Shown here: one piece after another, positions 33,658-44,155 of the stretch
Layout: the number at the start of each line of letters is the position of its first letter
Numbering within the stretch: position 1 is the first letter of the stretch
DNA from: Phytophthora hibernalis
Lineage: Eukaryota > Oomycota > Peronosporomycetes > Peronosporales > Peronosporaceae
Direction: 5' to 3'
Length of the DNA stretch: 64,000 nucleotides
Assembly (NCBI GenBank): GCA_012656075.1
Contig: JAAKBF010000041.1
Coordinates: 868,001-932,000 of the forward strand
Notes under the pieces: model-generated
What the model was told of the DNA's origin: nothing
What the model saw: only the letters and a program-made list of their open reading frames with translations
The model's database searches: none
Program-made: the position numbers and the translations under genes

Positions 33658-33702
33658 CTCGAAACTCCTTTTAAGTACGATTGAAGCAGTTCAATTCGAT
33701 CG
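33658..33702. promoter_or_regulatory. 45 bp divergent intergenic region QTRT2 / DHHC
   Basis: The two ATGs face away across only 45 bases (gaaactccttttaagtacga ...). Either the transcripts start inside each other's coding exons or both 5' leaders are extremely short. Confidence 0.5.
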
Positions 33703-34670
33703 ATGGCGTCCGCTGGAGGAGCTCTTCGTCGCCACGGGTGCGAGGCGCCTCTGCACCCCTCGCAGATTGCGGTGCGTTTTGGTGCCGTGGATTGCATCGG
33801 TCTCTGGTGGGTTTGTAATTGACTTGTTGGTGCGCAGGTGGTGGCCATTGGGCTGCTGTCCGCGGTGGTTTTCTACGGCTGCAGCGTCCAGGAGCTGCCG
33901 GAGCTCGTACGTCGCACAGTCGTGCCGCTTTTTAGCCTGCAGTTCGCGACCACCGCCTTGCTATTCGTTGTTGTGCGTTGCTTTGGCATTGCTTTTAGCT
34001 GCTGCACCTGTTGAACTCATTACCACTTTGCATGCTCGGGTAGATTTCACGCTTTAATCCGGGACAACCGAGAGACCAAGCGACGCACCCAGCAGAGGGT
34101 TCTAAACCGGTTGGCGAGGCTCAAGTGGCGGTGCTCAGTGCAGCTGCCGTTGTCGTCATGGCGCCGCAGATCAAGCCGGGGCCTGGTCTGCTGTCGTCGC
34201 GTCCGGTCGTGGTGACGTGTCAGGATTGCGGTCGCTTGGCTCTCACCTCCAACACGAGACACTGCGGCAGATGCAACAAGTGCATCCCAGGCTACGACCA
34301 CCACTGCGTCTACCTCAACACGTGCATCGGTACACGCAACTTCCCGCTCTTCGTTGGTTTGTTGTCGTGCTCGATCCTTTTGCTCTTCACGCAGCAGATC
34401 GTCACGGCGTATGCCATCTCGCGTCTGCTTGCCCCGGGACAAGACGACGGCACCAACACTCGAGCTGTGGTGCTGTGCGTACTTTCGATCCTGCCTCTGC
34501 TTGAGTTCATCTCCCTCGTGGTGCTCGGCACTTTTCACCTCTACATCGCGTTCCGTGGATTGACAACGTACGAGTGGCTTTACCAGTGGTTGGAGCGGAG
34601 GCATCCCGAGCACACTGACATCTCTTCGACAGCGGCAAGCATAATGGGAGGAAGTCGCACACCTCTCTGA
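33703..34670 (+). CDS. DHHC palmitoyltransferase
   Basis: Membrane S-acyltransferase. Exon 1 (33703-33771) encodes MASAGGALRRHGCEAPLHPS. Exon 2 starts at 33838 with two membrane spans (VVAIGLLSAVVFYG and FSLQFATTALLFVVV). An unclear stretch (about 33990-34110) needs an intron or indel. The cysteine-rich domain follows: CQDCGRLALTSNTRHCGRCN, then CIPGYDHHCVYLNTCIGTRN with the catalytic DHHC Cys. After it lie two more spans (FVGLLSCSILLLF and LSILPLLEFISLVVLG) and LTTYEWL, which carries the TTxE motif. About 300 residues, in the normal range for small family members. Target proteins are unknown. Confidence 0.88.
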
Positions 34671-34689
34671 GAGTATTTCCATGGCCAGA

Positions 34690-35249
34690 AAATACCAAAA
34701 CTCAAACTATAGACGAACGCCACCCGCTTCGTGCACGTATTACCATCGATTGAAATTAGCGCAAGCGGAACACATTACCTAAAAACTGAGCTCGTTTCCA
34801 AATTGCATCCGTATCGCGGGACACTTCCATAGCGATATTTCCACGGTTCACAATTGTGGTATCGGATACCATCCTCAGCCACCGAGTTCAGGAGACCGTA
34901 CCATTCAGGAAATGTCCAGCCCATACAAATACAAGGAGTGGAGCACCACTGGCACGTCGAGCTGCGTCTCGAATCGATTACATTGTATTTTGTTCGCACT
35001 ATTATATGTACCGGTATACCGGTATCCCCTCGCAGCAATGTTCGGTAGTAGTGAGCACATTAGTAGTATTAGTAGTGATATTAGCACTATACTACTAATG
35101 ATAATGATAACGAAGTCAAGTGAAGCCGTCACATGTAGTAAATGTAGAGCTTCACAAATTAGTAGTCGAAAAAGAGCGTTAACGTTAGCAGTGCTATTAG
35201 TACTACTATCCTGATTTACCATTAACCCATTGAAGGATCTTCAAAGGCC
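34690..35249. repeat. AT-rich simple-sequence and palindromic spacer
   Basis: Contains two adjacent TACCGGTA palindromes (35009-35016 and 35017-35024), a run of agtagtattagtagtgatat-type triplets (about 35045-35110) and cttcacaaatt-like AT sequence. No gene is supported. It resembles the patch at 2085-2195 in composition. Confidence 0.55.
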
Positions 35250-35399
35250 GCGCACGATGGGTGATTTGATGCCTTTCCTTGATTAACTTCACGCACGGCG
35301 AGAGGGGGAAATACTTGATTAGTTGGCTTCCCGAACCCCTGTGTTCCGGACGATAGCTCCGGGCACTCCCAATTTGATGCACGAATCATGTGTTCTGCC

Positions 35400-36470
35400 A
35401 CATCTCTCAGCATCCTGGTCTGAGTCGTGTGCACACTGAAAAACACCAACTGGACCATCGACCCATAAGTTTGATAACCAGCTCGCTCCGACCGGCTGTC
35501 AGTAACGCGCAGGCACCTCCAATCCGAAGAGAGTGTGTCGAGTATTTGGTTGGGTCCGCCCCATATACTGCTGCAGCACGCTTGATAGTCTCTGCGACTT
35601 TGGTCTTGCTCACTAGTTTGGACCGACCGACCGAAGTCAAATATGGTCCCAGTCTGACACCTTGCTCTTGTAGTTGTTTTCGAGCCCTAAGGCAAGCCTC
35701 CGCGGCTACCACTGGGCAAAGCTCCGGTAAGCCGGATCGATAGTGTCGGATCACATTTCCTTGCCGTGTCCGATCGCCTTTATGAGATCGGAAGTGTACC
35801 TCTACGGAAGTCCCTGCGATCGAGCCCGACTCGACCCGCACGCCAAGACGGTTCCAAATGATAACATCGTACAGTGAGTTGTACCACCCGTGCTCGCATC
35901 CTTCGTCACTGGTCCCCACAACTCCGAGCTGCGATCCAGAAAGAAGAAGCCGAGGAGGATCGATCCCCAGAGTATATCGGTGACGTCGCTGTTGTCGGCT
36001 GTCCGTTGTCTTGCTAAGTCTTGATGCATCGCGAGCAGGATGGGTGAGGTGACTGCCTGTTTCCGGTCCACCTGGCTGTTGGTGCACTTGAGCAATGAGC
36101 TCAAATTCCAGAGTCTTGTAATCGAGTCTTGCGTTCCGAACGCTTCGGTGGTCGAAGGCAACCGCTGCCATCTTTCCATCGAATGTCTGATACTTGTTTC
36201 TCTTCTTGCGGGAGTAATGTCCTTCGAGAGCACACAGTCCGGCATAAAGCCCGTCGACTCGAGCCTGCCGTTCCCGCGGGAGCTCATCGATTCAAAGCGG
36301 AAACCCAAATTTTCTCTGCAGAAGTTCCTCCAGTATCGGAACTTCTTCTCGTATGTGTTGAGGACTCGTTGATTGCTGCTCGTTTGAGTTTTGTAGTCTC
36401 TCGTGAGACGATAGCCAACCTGTCTGCACATCAGCATAACCAGAAAGGTTAGATGGGGTGAACGTCGCAC
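35400..36470 (-). pseudogene. tyrosine recombinase of the DIRS-like element
   Basis: Integrase-type recombinase that would insert the circular cDNA. N-terminal core-binding helices (VLNTYEKKFRYWRNFCRENL) are followed by the catalytic part. It shows ILLGFFFLDRSSEL (first Arg), STHSLRIGGACALL (H-x-x-R) and LMGRWSSWCFSV near 35440. The position where the nucleophilic Tyr is expected just after FSV reads Cys (TGC). If the alignment is right, this copy is catalytically dead. Frame changes near 35800 and 35410. Confidence 0.72.
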
Positions 36471-36499
36471 GGCCTCGTTTCGGCCGACCGGCCCAACAC

Positions 36500-38289
36500 T
36501 CTTCTCGTTGTGATCATCAGTTTCCGATCTGCCTGGGCCAGTGCCAGTGAACGCAGAGACTGTTGTGCATCCATGACCCTGCTGTTCATGGATTCAAGGA
36601 TTATTCGTTCCCACTCGTTCCGCACGTAAATACGAACGTGGATCCAGGCAAGTGCGCTGACTCCACTGGGACCCAGAGCTCCACGATATGAAGAAATATC
36701 TTTGCGATGTCGGTTTCAGTAATTTGTGCACCACAATGCACCCGGTGCACTCGCCTTGGTGTTAATCCGAACACGTACACGGTAGTGTTCTCGTGCAGTA
36801 TCACCCATCCATCTGACTCTGGTGGCTCCGTGCCGAACAGCGACATGGGTACGCCTGAAACTCGTTTTCGAACACCAATGTGTCCCACCAGCGTAAGTCA
36901 CCTCTCAATGTTTCCGAAATGGGTTCCGGTCTTCCCTGCCCTTTGGAGGCGAATTGCGTGGATACGATCCGCTGCATGAATGGTCTTGCAATTGGAATGA
37001 AGGTGACAATATGTCGAAGGACCCCTATGAGGGACTCGAGCCGCTTGAGGGGAATGAATCCCATTGCCATGGTTTCATTGACCATTTGCTTCGTTTTAAT
37101 GATCTTCCTCTGCGGTATTGTTACTGTGGTCCCTGGGATGTCCCAGTCAATTCCCACAGCATGGAATTGTTCCGACCACGTGGTGAACTTACCTTCGTGC
37201 CATCCTTCTGAGCCGAAAACCAGTTTGACTCCTTCTCGGAGTCGTCGCTCTGCGCGTAGGAGTCTGTCTCCGATATCAACTTCAATAATCACGATGTCAT
37301 CTACCCACTGGTATATCCTAAACGGTTCTGGGAACCCGAGCACATGCGATATGCCTGCACGTTGATAGTGCCTGGTGGCCTTGCCCAAAACCGCAAAGTA
37401 TCTGGGAGAAGCCGTCCACCCGAATACCACTGATTCCGATACAATTCCGATTTGCGATTCGGGAAGCGTACCCCCAAACGCGACGTTCGTGCACCGGCAC
37501 ATGGAGGAAGGCCTCCGCAATATCTGCACCAAGCGCGTATATACGGTATCCCGGGTACCGTCGACGCAGTTCTAGGACACGTAACGCGATGTGGTGATAG
37601 GCGTCCCACCGAGCGTCCGGTGTCAACTCAGTGTCCGGCAACAGCACTAGGGTAATTGGTTGGAAGTGGCCGGACGCCGGTCCGACCAGTTTGACTTCGC
37701 CAATGCGGAATGACCCCGTGTTCTGCAATGCTGCAGAGAAGCTGTAGGTTCGGATAATCTGCCAAGCGTATACGATTCAACTCGGGTCGAAGTGCTTTGT
37801 TCGGACGCCGGTCCTGCAAGGTCTGTCCTCTGAACACACGAAGTGCACCTTCGATGCCCACATCCGGTAGGCTGGTCACCGTGGTCGGGAATTCCACATC
37901 CGCATAAGGAATCTGCAAACGATCGGCGTTTGGTTTGATAAACAAGGAATCCTCCGGAAACGGAAAATCATGCGTTAAAGCTAGGGCTTTAAACGTACGA
38001 AATACACCTCGCGGAATGCAACGCGCGAGCTCATTAACGACACATTCGCGGCGGGTGTTGGTGTCGAATATTGATGCTTCTGATCGCGCTGTAGTTGTCC
38101 TTGTTGAAGGTGCAGCCGTCAAAGGTCTCGTCCGCTCGATAGGTCGAGTCGCTGGTCCGTTGAGAAATCGATGTTGAATCAAGTGAACCACGCAGTGGTA
38201 ATCGATCAGAACGAGCGACAATTGCGCGCGAAAATGGTCGCTTTCAGTCATAAAGTCCGCAAACTGACATCCCAACGAGATTGGATCCG
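36500..38289 (-). pseudogene. reverse transcriptase and following RNase H of the DIRS-like element
   Basis: Reverse transcriptase landmarks: HGVIPHWRSQTGRTGVRPLP, YRIYALGADIAEAFLHVPVH (first catalytic Asp), VVFGWTASPRYFAVLGKA, and YQWVDDIVIIEVD (the Y-x-DD catalytic pair) at about 37270. A linker (ESLIGVLRHIVTFIPIARPF) leads to an RNase H remnant with FVFTCGTSGNE and MNSRVMDAQQSLRSLALAQA near 36580. Frame changes near 37620, 37500 and 36880. Confidence 0.75.
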
Positions 38290-38720
38290 CACCAATAGTT
38301 GCCGAAATTGGCCAGACTGACGAGTCGCCGCTGAATGATCGCGAGTGCGTAGCATCCAAGTCCATGATCCAATTACACAGACCATCTGCCGCCGTGTTGT
38401 ACCTCCGCGGTATCGCTGATGCCACCACTGATCCAAGTTGTATCAATTTTCTCGAATAGAGCGCATGTATGGCATCAGGTTTTGAGCACGGACTCTATCT
38501 AGGGCTAGAGTCATCGAGATAATGAGTGCCGAGTCACCAAACACTCGGATCCTGGCAAATCGATGGTTATCTGTTAACCAATAGAGCCCAGACAGTAATC
38601 ATTGCGCTTCCATTTCGTTGTTTGAACAGTCTCCGCAGACTGATCCTGCCTCCCACCACACCGGCACGCCCGGTGACATCCAAACACAGCAGGCGTAAGC
38701 GCCTTGGCGATGGGATGCCC
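38290..38720 (-). pseudogene. RNase H-like (RVT_3 type) domain upstream of reverse transcriptase
   Basis: Shows QGAYACCVWMSPGVPVWWEA, then CSNNEMEAQ (usual Glu position), RIRVFGDSALIISMTL (Asp position), and IPRRYNTAADGLCNWIMD (C-terminal signature) at about 38405-38352. This order matches RVT_3-type RNase H. The last segment shares one uninterrupted 272-codon frame (38446-37628) with the region leading into reverse transcriptase, so the two are fused. An in-frame stop at about 38590 and a break near 38440 show decay or sequence error. Confidence 0.6.
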
Positions 38721-38969
38721 TATACAAGCCTCCGAGTCTGTATCCGTATACGGATGCCGTATTACGTTTGAGCGCCGACAATGAGCAGTTGGTGATGAAG
38801 GAACCGGTTCCGCCGGTATATCGAGTAATGAACGAGGTGAACTAGCACTGATAGTCGAAGTTGAATGAAATTGGGAAATGAGCGAACTATGCTGTTCACC
38901 TCCGCGGCATCAGCTCTGCAAGTTCGGGTGACCCTGGGCCAAAGTACCGTGCTTCGTCGTGACATATGA

Positions 38970-41006
38970 CGCCACTTAGTCTGGCAGCAACATCTTCTCG
39001 TGAGGATGCTTGCACGAACGAAAGTCACAGCCCGACAGCGATTGGAATCGTAAGCAGATCGACTTATTGCCATGCTTGGGAATTTGCCGCAATATGATCG
39101 GCGGAACAGGAGAACTCGATTGTTTCTGCCTGCGCGGCCGTTGACTTCCATGTCTGGACGCTGTCGCCGTTGCACTGGAACCACCCAAATGAGACGACGA
39201 ACCGTGCGCCTATGTGCTTATAAGAGCACGGTCGATCACATGTCGTACCATCCGAATTATGTCCGGCGAGTCGTGGGCCATCATGGCGCGAGCATCGCCA
39301 AGAAGGAGTGAACCGTGTCTCCTTTCGTTAATGGATGTGAACAAGCATGTGAACACATGCGTGTAGAGGTTGATCACCGCGTTGACCAACATATCTGGAG
39401 CGTCGTTGTATAAAAGTGCATGCGAGTCTGTGTGGACGGCACTAAAGACTGCGGCCACGGGACGAGGGTACCACTCGATAGCTGTCTCTTGAATACAATG
39501 TAGTGTAGCACGTAGGTCTCCCATCGTACGAATATGTTCCACCGGACTCGAATCCGCTGATGCCCAAGTTGCTGGGTCATGCGTCACTGCTCTCCTACAC
39601 GACGCATCCGATGCGGGGGCAGAAAATGATCCAGTTGTCTGGTACCGAAATTCACACCAAAGATCATTTTCGCCGTAAGCTTGGTTACCCGGTACTGACC
39701 ACGCTGCACCTCTCGCTGTTGAATGGTCGAGACCCGGTCCAGCCAATTCAAGCGCCTAAAGGAAGTTAATTCAGAGTCAATGCACCTACCGTCTGGTCTT
39801 GGACCAACTTGTGCTGTTTCGTGCACGTTAATTTCTGCGGCCGAGGGCCGGAAGGAACCCCGGCCTGAGATTCCACTGCCGCCGGGAAATCCTGTCGATA
39901 ATGACCTCCAGTTCGAGGCTCGGCTCTTAATGGATGGTCGGTCCGATCCGCTCTGTATCGAAACGAGTCGCCTGCCTCACGTGGTGAGGGAGTGCGCGAT
40001 CGTCTGCGGGGCGACTCGTACCCCTGTTTGCGACTGGCCTCGAATCGCGGACTATCCCCGTAACTCTGTTGTGTATCGCCATGCGGATAAGGCGACTGCG
40101 GCGGCCGACGATCGTTGTAGCCATACGGCGGCCGAGCACCGCTCCGCGCAGTCTCGTTGGTTGTATCGATGAGTCGTGTGTCGTCTGGTCGCGTAGGCCG
40201 CTGATAGTTTTCATGCTGGTCTGGACTCCGGTCCCTTCGTCGTCCTCGTGACCGCGAGCGGCTACGATCGTGCTGGTGTCGAGCTGGAGGTGGACTGCGA
40301 CTGCGATCCCGACGGTGGGTCGAACTGCGGGATCTGCCGCGAGGGCGAGCAGGTTCCTGGGTTGGAAAATGTTACCCTCTTCCGCAGAAAGGCGTTGCAA
40401 CAGTTGCTGCTGCAAAATCTGCTGACTGGCTGTCTGCGTTGCAATCATCTGCTGCGTCGACTTGGTGAGCTCCATAATCGCCGTCAAAACAGCGTCTACC
40501 GCTGGTTGAGGAATCGGTGCAGGCGAACGGTCAAGCGGGTCCGAAACTGCCACGGAATCTAGAATCGAGGGAACAGGCGCGGCTGTTGCCGAAGTGGTAG
40601 CCACCACTGACGCATCTGTTGCCGAAGTTGTATTCGTTGCTGATGATGGTGTCTCCGAAACGCCCGTCGGTTTGGAACTTGGTAGGCTGTCCTGAAACAC
40701 CCGAAACGCGCTGGTCTGAATGATTGAAAACGACCGAGGTATAGGATGTCCCTGTGACAGTCCGACTGCGAGAACCTAGCTCGGCGAGTCCTCATCACTT
40801 TCAACATCCGAATCCATACGACTGGTAGGGCGCTGTGGGCCTATGTACGTCCGTGCGTACTGTAGCGGAGTGATGGTTATGGTCCGGCCAAACGCAGATA
40901 CGACTGCAATAGGATCGTTCGAGAAGTCCACCGTTGTGTCCAATCCGCTCGTCACAAGCGTCTCCTTTAAAATCTTCTGAAGGTTGTCATCGGAAGTTTC
41001 CGGCAT
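38970..41006 (-). pseudogene. Gag-like region with zinc knuckle
   Basis: Starts with MPETSDDNLQKILKETLVTS and an acidic end (SDVESDEDSPS). A Ser/Thr/Ala-rich piece follows, with a Gln helix (MIATQTASQQILQQQLLQRL, about 40380). Then comes a Trp/His-containing segment resembling a Gag core (39746-39210; DMLVNAVINLYTHVF). It ends with SICLRFQSLSGCDFRSCKHP followed by H, a C-x8-C-x4-C-x3-H zinc site at about 39060-39000. A nucleic-acid-binding Gag-type role is inferred from the position upstream of reverse transcriptase. Frame shifts occur between the pieces. Confidence 0.55.
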
Positions 41007-41916
41007 AGTCAATTCCGTCCAACGGGAGCGAAATCGGCGCAAGCGTAAGTAGGGTCTGGAGTTAATAGGAACTCCCTGACACCAACCCACAACAAATTCA
41101 TCTCGATCCACTCGGGCATGCCACGCGGCATTGCATGAAATGAGCACGTGGCCCGATGGCGTATCTCTACAACGCATACATATTCACTTGCTAGTTGCAG
41201 CACGGCGCCCGATGCCGTGCTAAAGGACGATCCCGTCGTGGGTCTGTAGTCCACCACTTGGCCCAGTACGTGTCCACCAAGCTGCACCTCAACATAATGT
41301 CGAGGTTGTCGGTCAGCATCGGCTCTCACGTAACACATGTGAAGGTGCACGAATCGAAACAGCAAAAACAGGGGGCGTTCCGGAGCTCCGAGCTCAAGTC
41401 TTCATGTGGCTTTGTCAGGCGGGAATACGGGATTAGCACGTCTCGGTCTGCAAGGTCGTTGAGCGACGCCGGTCGCGGCGGCGATGTGTTGATCTCCTTC
41501 TGATAAAATATGAGCTGGCACATCCAGCCCGGGCGGCGCTGGGAATCGTCGACAATAAAGTCACAGTCATCACCGGGCTTAATGTGGCGCGGCTCCCGTA
41601 GCCGTACGTAGATGGGTCCGTCCCATGGGCCAGTACTCAACTCCTGTGGGCACTCCAAGCGAACAACGGAACGCTGGAGGCGGTCCGAGCGCGTGATGGA
41701 AGCTGGGGGATTCATTCTGCTTGAATAATTCTCTGTGGAGCCCGGCTCCTTCTCCTTGACTCCACGTCCTGGCTCCGCGCCTTGTCGCTTCGGGTCCGCG
41801 CTGCAAATCCACGAATGCCGTGGTTTTGCTTCAGTCGGAAACACCCGGTCTGCTTCTCCGGTTAACCCTAACCGGTTCACCGAACCGCCCACGTCTCCCG
41901 CTTTCATTTCTCTCAT

Positions 41917-42379
41917 CTTCGTACGAGAATCAATCCATGAGCGGCACCAAGTGTGCTTGTTCCTGGGAGGCCGTTTACAAGAGCCCAGTGCACTACGTAT
42001 GCAGTAACGAGCTGTGCACCTGAACGGACGTGGCTCTCTCGAAAGGTAAAATTGTACACGTAGTGTTTTTCTGCTGTACCTCCTTCACGTTAAAATTAAG
42101 ACGACAAACGCGCAGGTTCTGTAGCCGCAAAATGCGTCCACAGGAAGACAGTGATCTGGAGGAGTTAGTACCCTATTATATAGGAAAAGGCATACTATTA
42201 TATTCTACTATGCCGATTATAATATTTGAAAAGTAAAATCATATCCAAATATAATGGTATATTATTAGTCTATTTTTCAATAAGTGGTTTGTAAATCGGC
42301 TGATTAAGCAGCTGATTTAGGTCAGCGGGACCGATTTAATAAATCAGACCTTCCGGGTTGAAGAGGCCATTTGAGCGCA
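41917..42379. other. AT-rich spacer
   Basis: Between the retroelement and the SET gene. Strongly AT-rich from 42150 to 42330 (ttatattctactatgccgat). No gene, and no clear long terminal repeat matching the 35.2 kb end, was seen. Confidence 0.45.
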
Positions 42380-43645
42380 ATGGCGTCGCTCTCAGTCGAG
42401 CACCGCTTCCTGCAGTGGCTGCGTGACAACGGCGCTACATTCCCAGCTACAGTGGCCGGCGATAACACCCAACGGACTGCGCGGCGCCGTAGCCACCGAG
42501 TCCATCGCGACGGCTGAGCCCATGCTGTGCGTGCCTCGGCGCCTACTCATCTCGGAGGACTTGTGCTGGCGCGACCCACAGCTGGGGCCTGTCTTCCTGG
42601 ACAACCGCGACGTGTTCTCGCGTGACGACCCCGTGCTGGCGCTGTTTATCGTGCGCGAGCTGCTGCTGGAGGCACGCTCCTTCTTCCATCCGTACCTGGC
42701 CATCCTGCCCTTCCCCGAGAGCGTGCAGGACTGGACGCAGGACGAGCTCCGAGAGCTGTACGACCAGCGACTCGTGGACGCTGCGGCGCGGCGCTCGGCG
42801 GAGATCGAAGTGTACCACCGACGGGTGATCACCAGACTGGAGGAAAAGTACCCGGGCGAGTTCCCGGAGACGCTCTACACCTTGGACAAGTTCAAGTTTG
42901 CGTGGAAGACCATCCAGGCGCGGACGTTCGGGCGCAGACTGCCGTGGACAGCGCTCGTGCCGTTCGCCGACTGTCTCAACCACACGAACGTGGCGACCAA
43001 GTACGACTTTGACGTGGACGACAACGGGATGTTTCGCCTTTATCCGTCGGGGGCGACGAGCTTCGCCAAGGGTGAAGAAGTGTTCAACTCGTACGGCCGC
43101 CGATCCAACTTCCAGCTGATGCTCGACTACGGCTTCGCGCTGACCAACAACGAGTGGGACTATGTGGACGTGGAGGTCGGCAAGGTCCGTCCGGGCCTCG
43201 CGGCAGAAAGCTGCGATTCATGAAGCGAGTTATCCGGATCGACCGCCAGAGCTCGCTGGACGAGCTGCTCCCACCTAGCTTCCTTGCGGCTCTTTCAGAC
43301 CCGTTGCCAGGCGAAGAACAAACTGAAGCTGCCGTTAAGATCTCAGAGATAGCTGCGCTATGCGATGCATTGGGGTGGTTACGTGGTATCCTTAGAGATA
43401 CGATAGCGGAGTGGGGAACTGCGGCAGACGACGAGCGGTTGTTGCAAGATGGTGCATCGGGCCGCTTACACGCTGCGATCATCTACAGGTGCAGTAGGAG
43501 ACATATTGTACAGGACGTTTTGGCGCAGATAAACAACAAGCTAGTGACAATGGAGAGAAAAATAGGCGTAGGCAGTACCGCACAGCCATTGGAAGGAATA
43601 GTCGTAGGCAAGCTGGAGGCTCTTACCATTAAGAGCAGCGATTAG
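42380..43645 (+). CDS. SET-domain protein methyltransferase (Rubisco LSMT/SETD3 type)
   Basis: Lysine or histidine methyltransferase with a split SET domain and a C-terminal substrate-binding domain. It starts MASLSVEHRFLQWLRDNGAT. After a break at about 42443 come TPNGLRGAVATESIATAEP (SET-N), the iSET insertion (DPVLALFIVRELLLE, SFFHPYLAILPFPES), then TALVPFADCLNHTNVATKYD (the NH-x2 signature), GEEVFNSYGRRSNFQLMLDY (catalytic Tyr) and GFALTNNEWDYV. After a second break at about 43200 the helical Rubisco-substrate-binding-like domain (RQSSLDELLPPSFLAALS) runs to 43645. No intron is required. About 420 residues. The substrate cannot be told; oomycetes lack Rubisco, so an actin or other protein target is more likely. 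Confidence 0.88.
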
Positions 43646-44155
43646 AAAGCTCGTGCTGTGTTAATCGATCGATTCCCAAAGTGGCTGGACTACGCTCTGC
43701 AGCTCCGGCGAATTATATCCAGGAGTACATTTTTCTTTTCCAGCGAGTCCAAAGTGAACACGCGGGTTTCTGTAGGTCATGCACGCAAGATACAGTGTCA
43801 GCCAAGTGCAGCAACCCTGTTAAAACTCTTGTTTCTCACCTTCGCCACCGTTGCCATTTACTCCCACCACACTAAAAGCAAACACCTTATCGTCACTCTT
43901 GTCAGTGATGGCTTGTGGTTTAGCTAACTGTTCGCGCAACATTCATACATCGTTAATCCTTAGTTGCGTCCAAGAACTGAACTACTGTCAATTTTGCGCG
44001 TACCAGCAGTTGTAGAAGTGGCTGGGACCCCTCTTCAGTGTCATCCTCGCTTTTCCATAGCAAAAATCGATACGGACGATACACCATGAAATAGTTCTAA
44101 ACAAATAGAAACTCACGAACAGTGAGCACAGCGAAACATCTGTAGAGGCATGAAA
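43646..44155. other. intergenic, no supported gene
   Basis: A convergent gap between the SET gene and the C2/TM gene. Open frames are short and lack features. No repeats recognised. Confidence 0.5.

Larger units (their letters stand above)
35250..41916 (-). mobile_element. DIRS/PAT-like retrotransposon with tyrosine recombinase (degenerate)
   Basis: About 6.7 kb. Read along the minus strand: a first open region (41916-41009); a Gag-like region ending in a Cys/His knuckle (41006 to about 38970); an RNase H-like domain (about 38720-38300); reverse transcriptase (about 38290-36950); a second, normally placed RNase H remnant (36890-36500); and a tyrosine recombinase (36470 to about 35400). Reverse transcriptase plus tyrosine recombinase defines the DIRS order of YR retroelements, as opposed to LTR or LINE elements. 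Many frame breaks, so it is not clearly active. Its ends and the split/inverted repeats typical of this order were not resolved. Confidence 0.8.
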
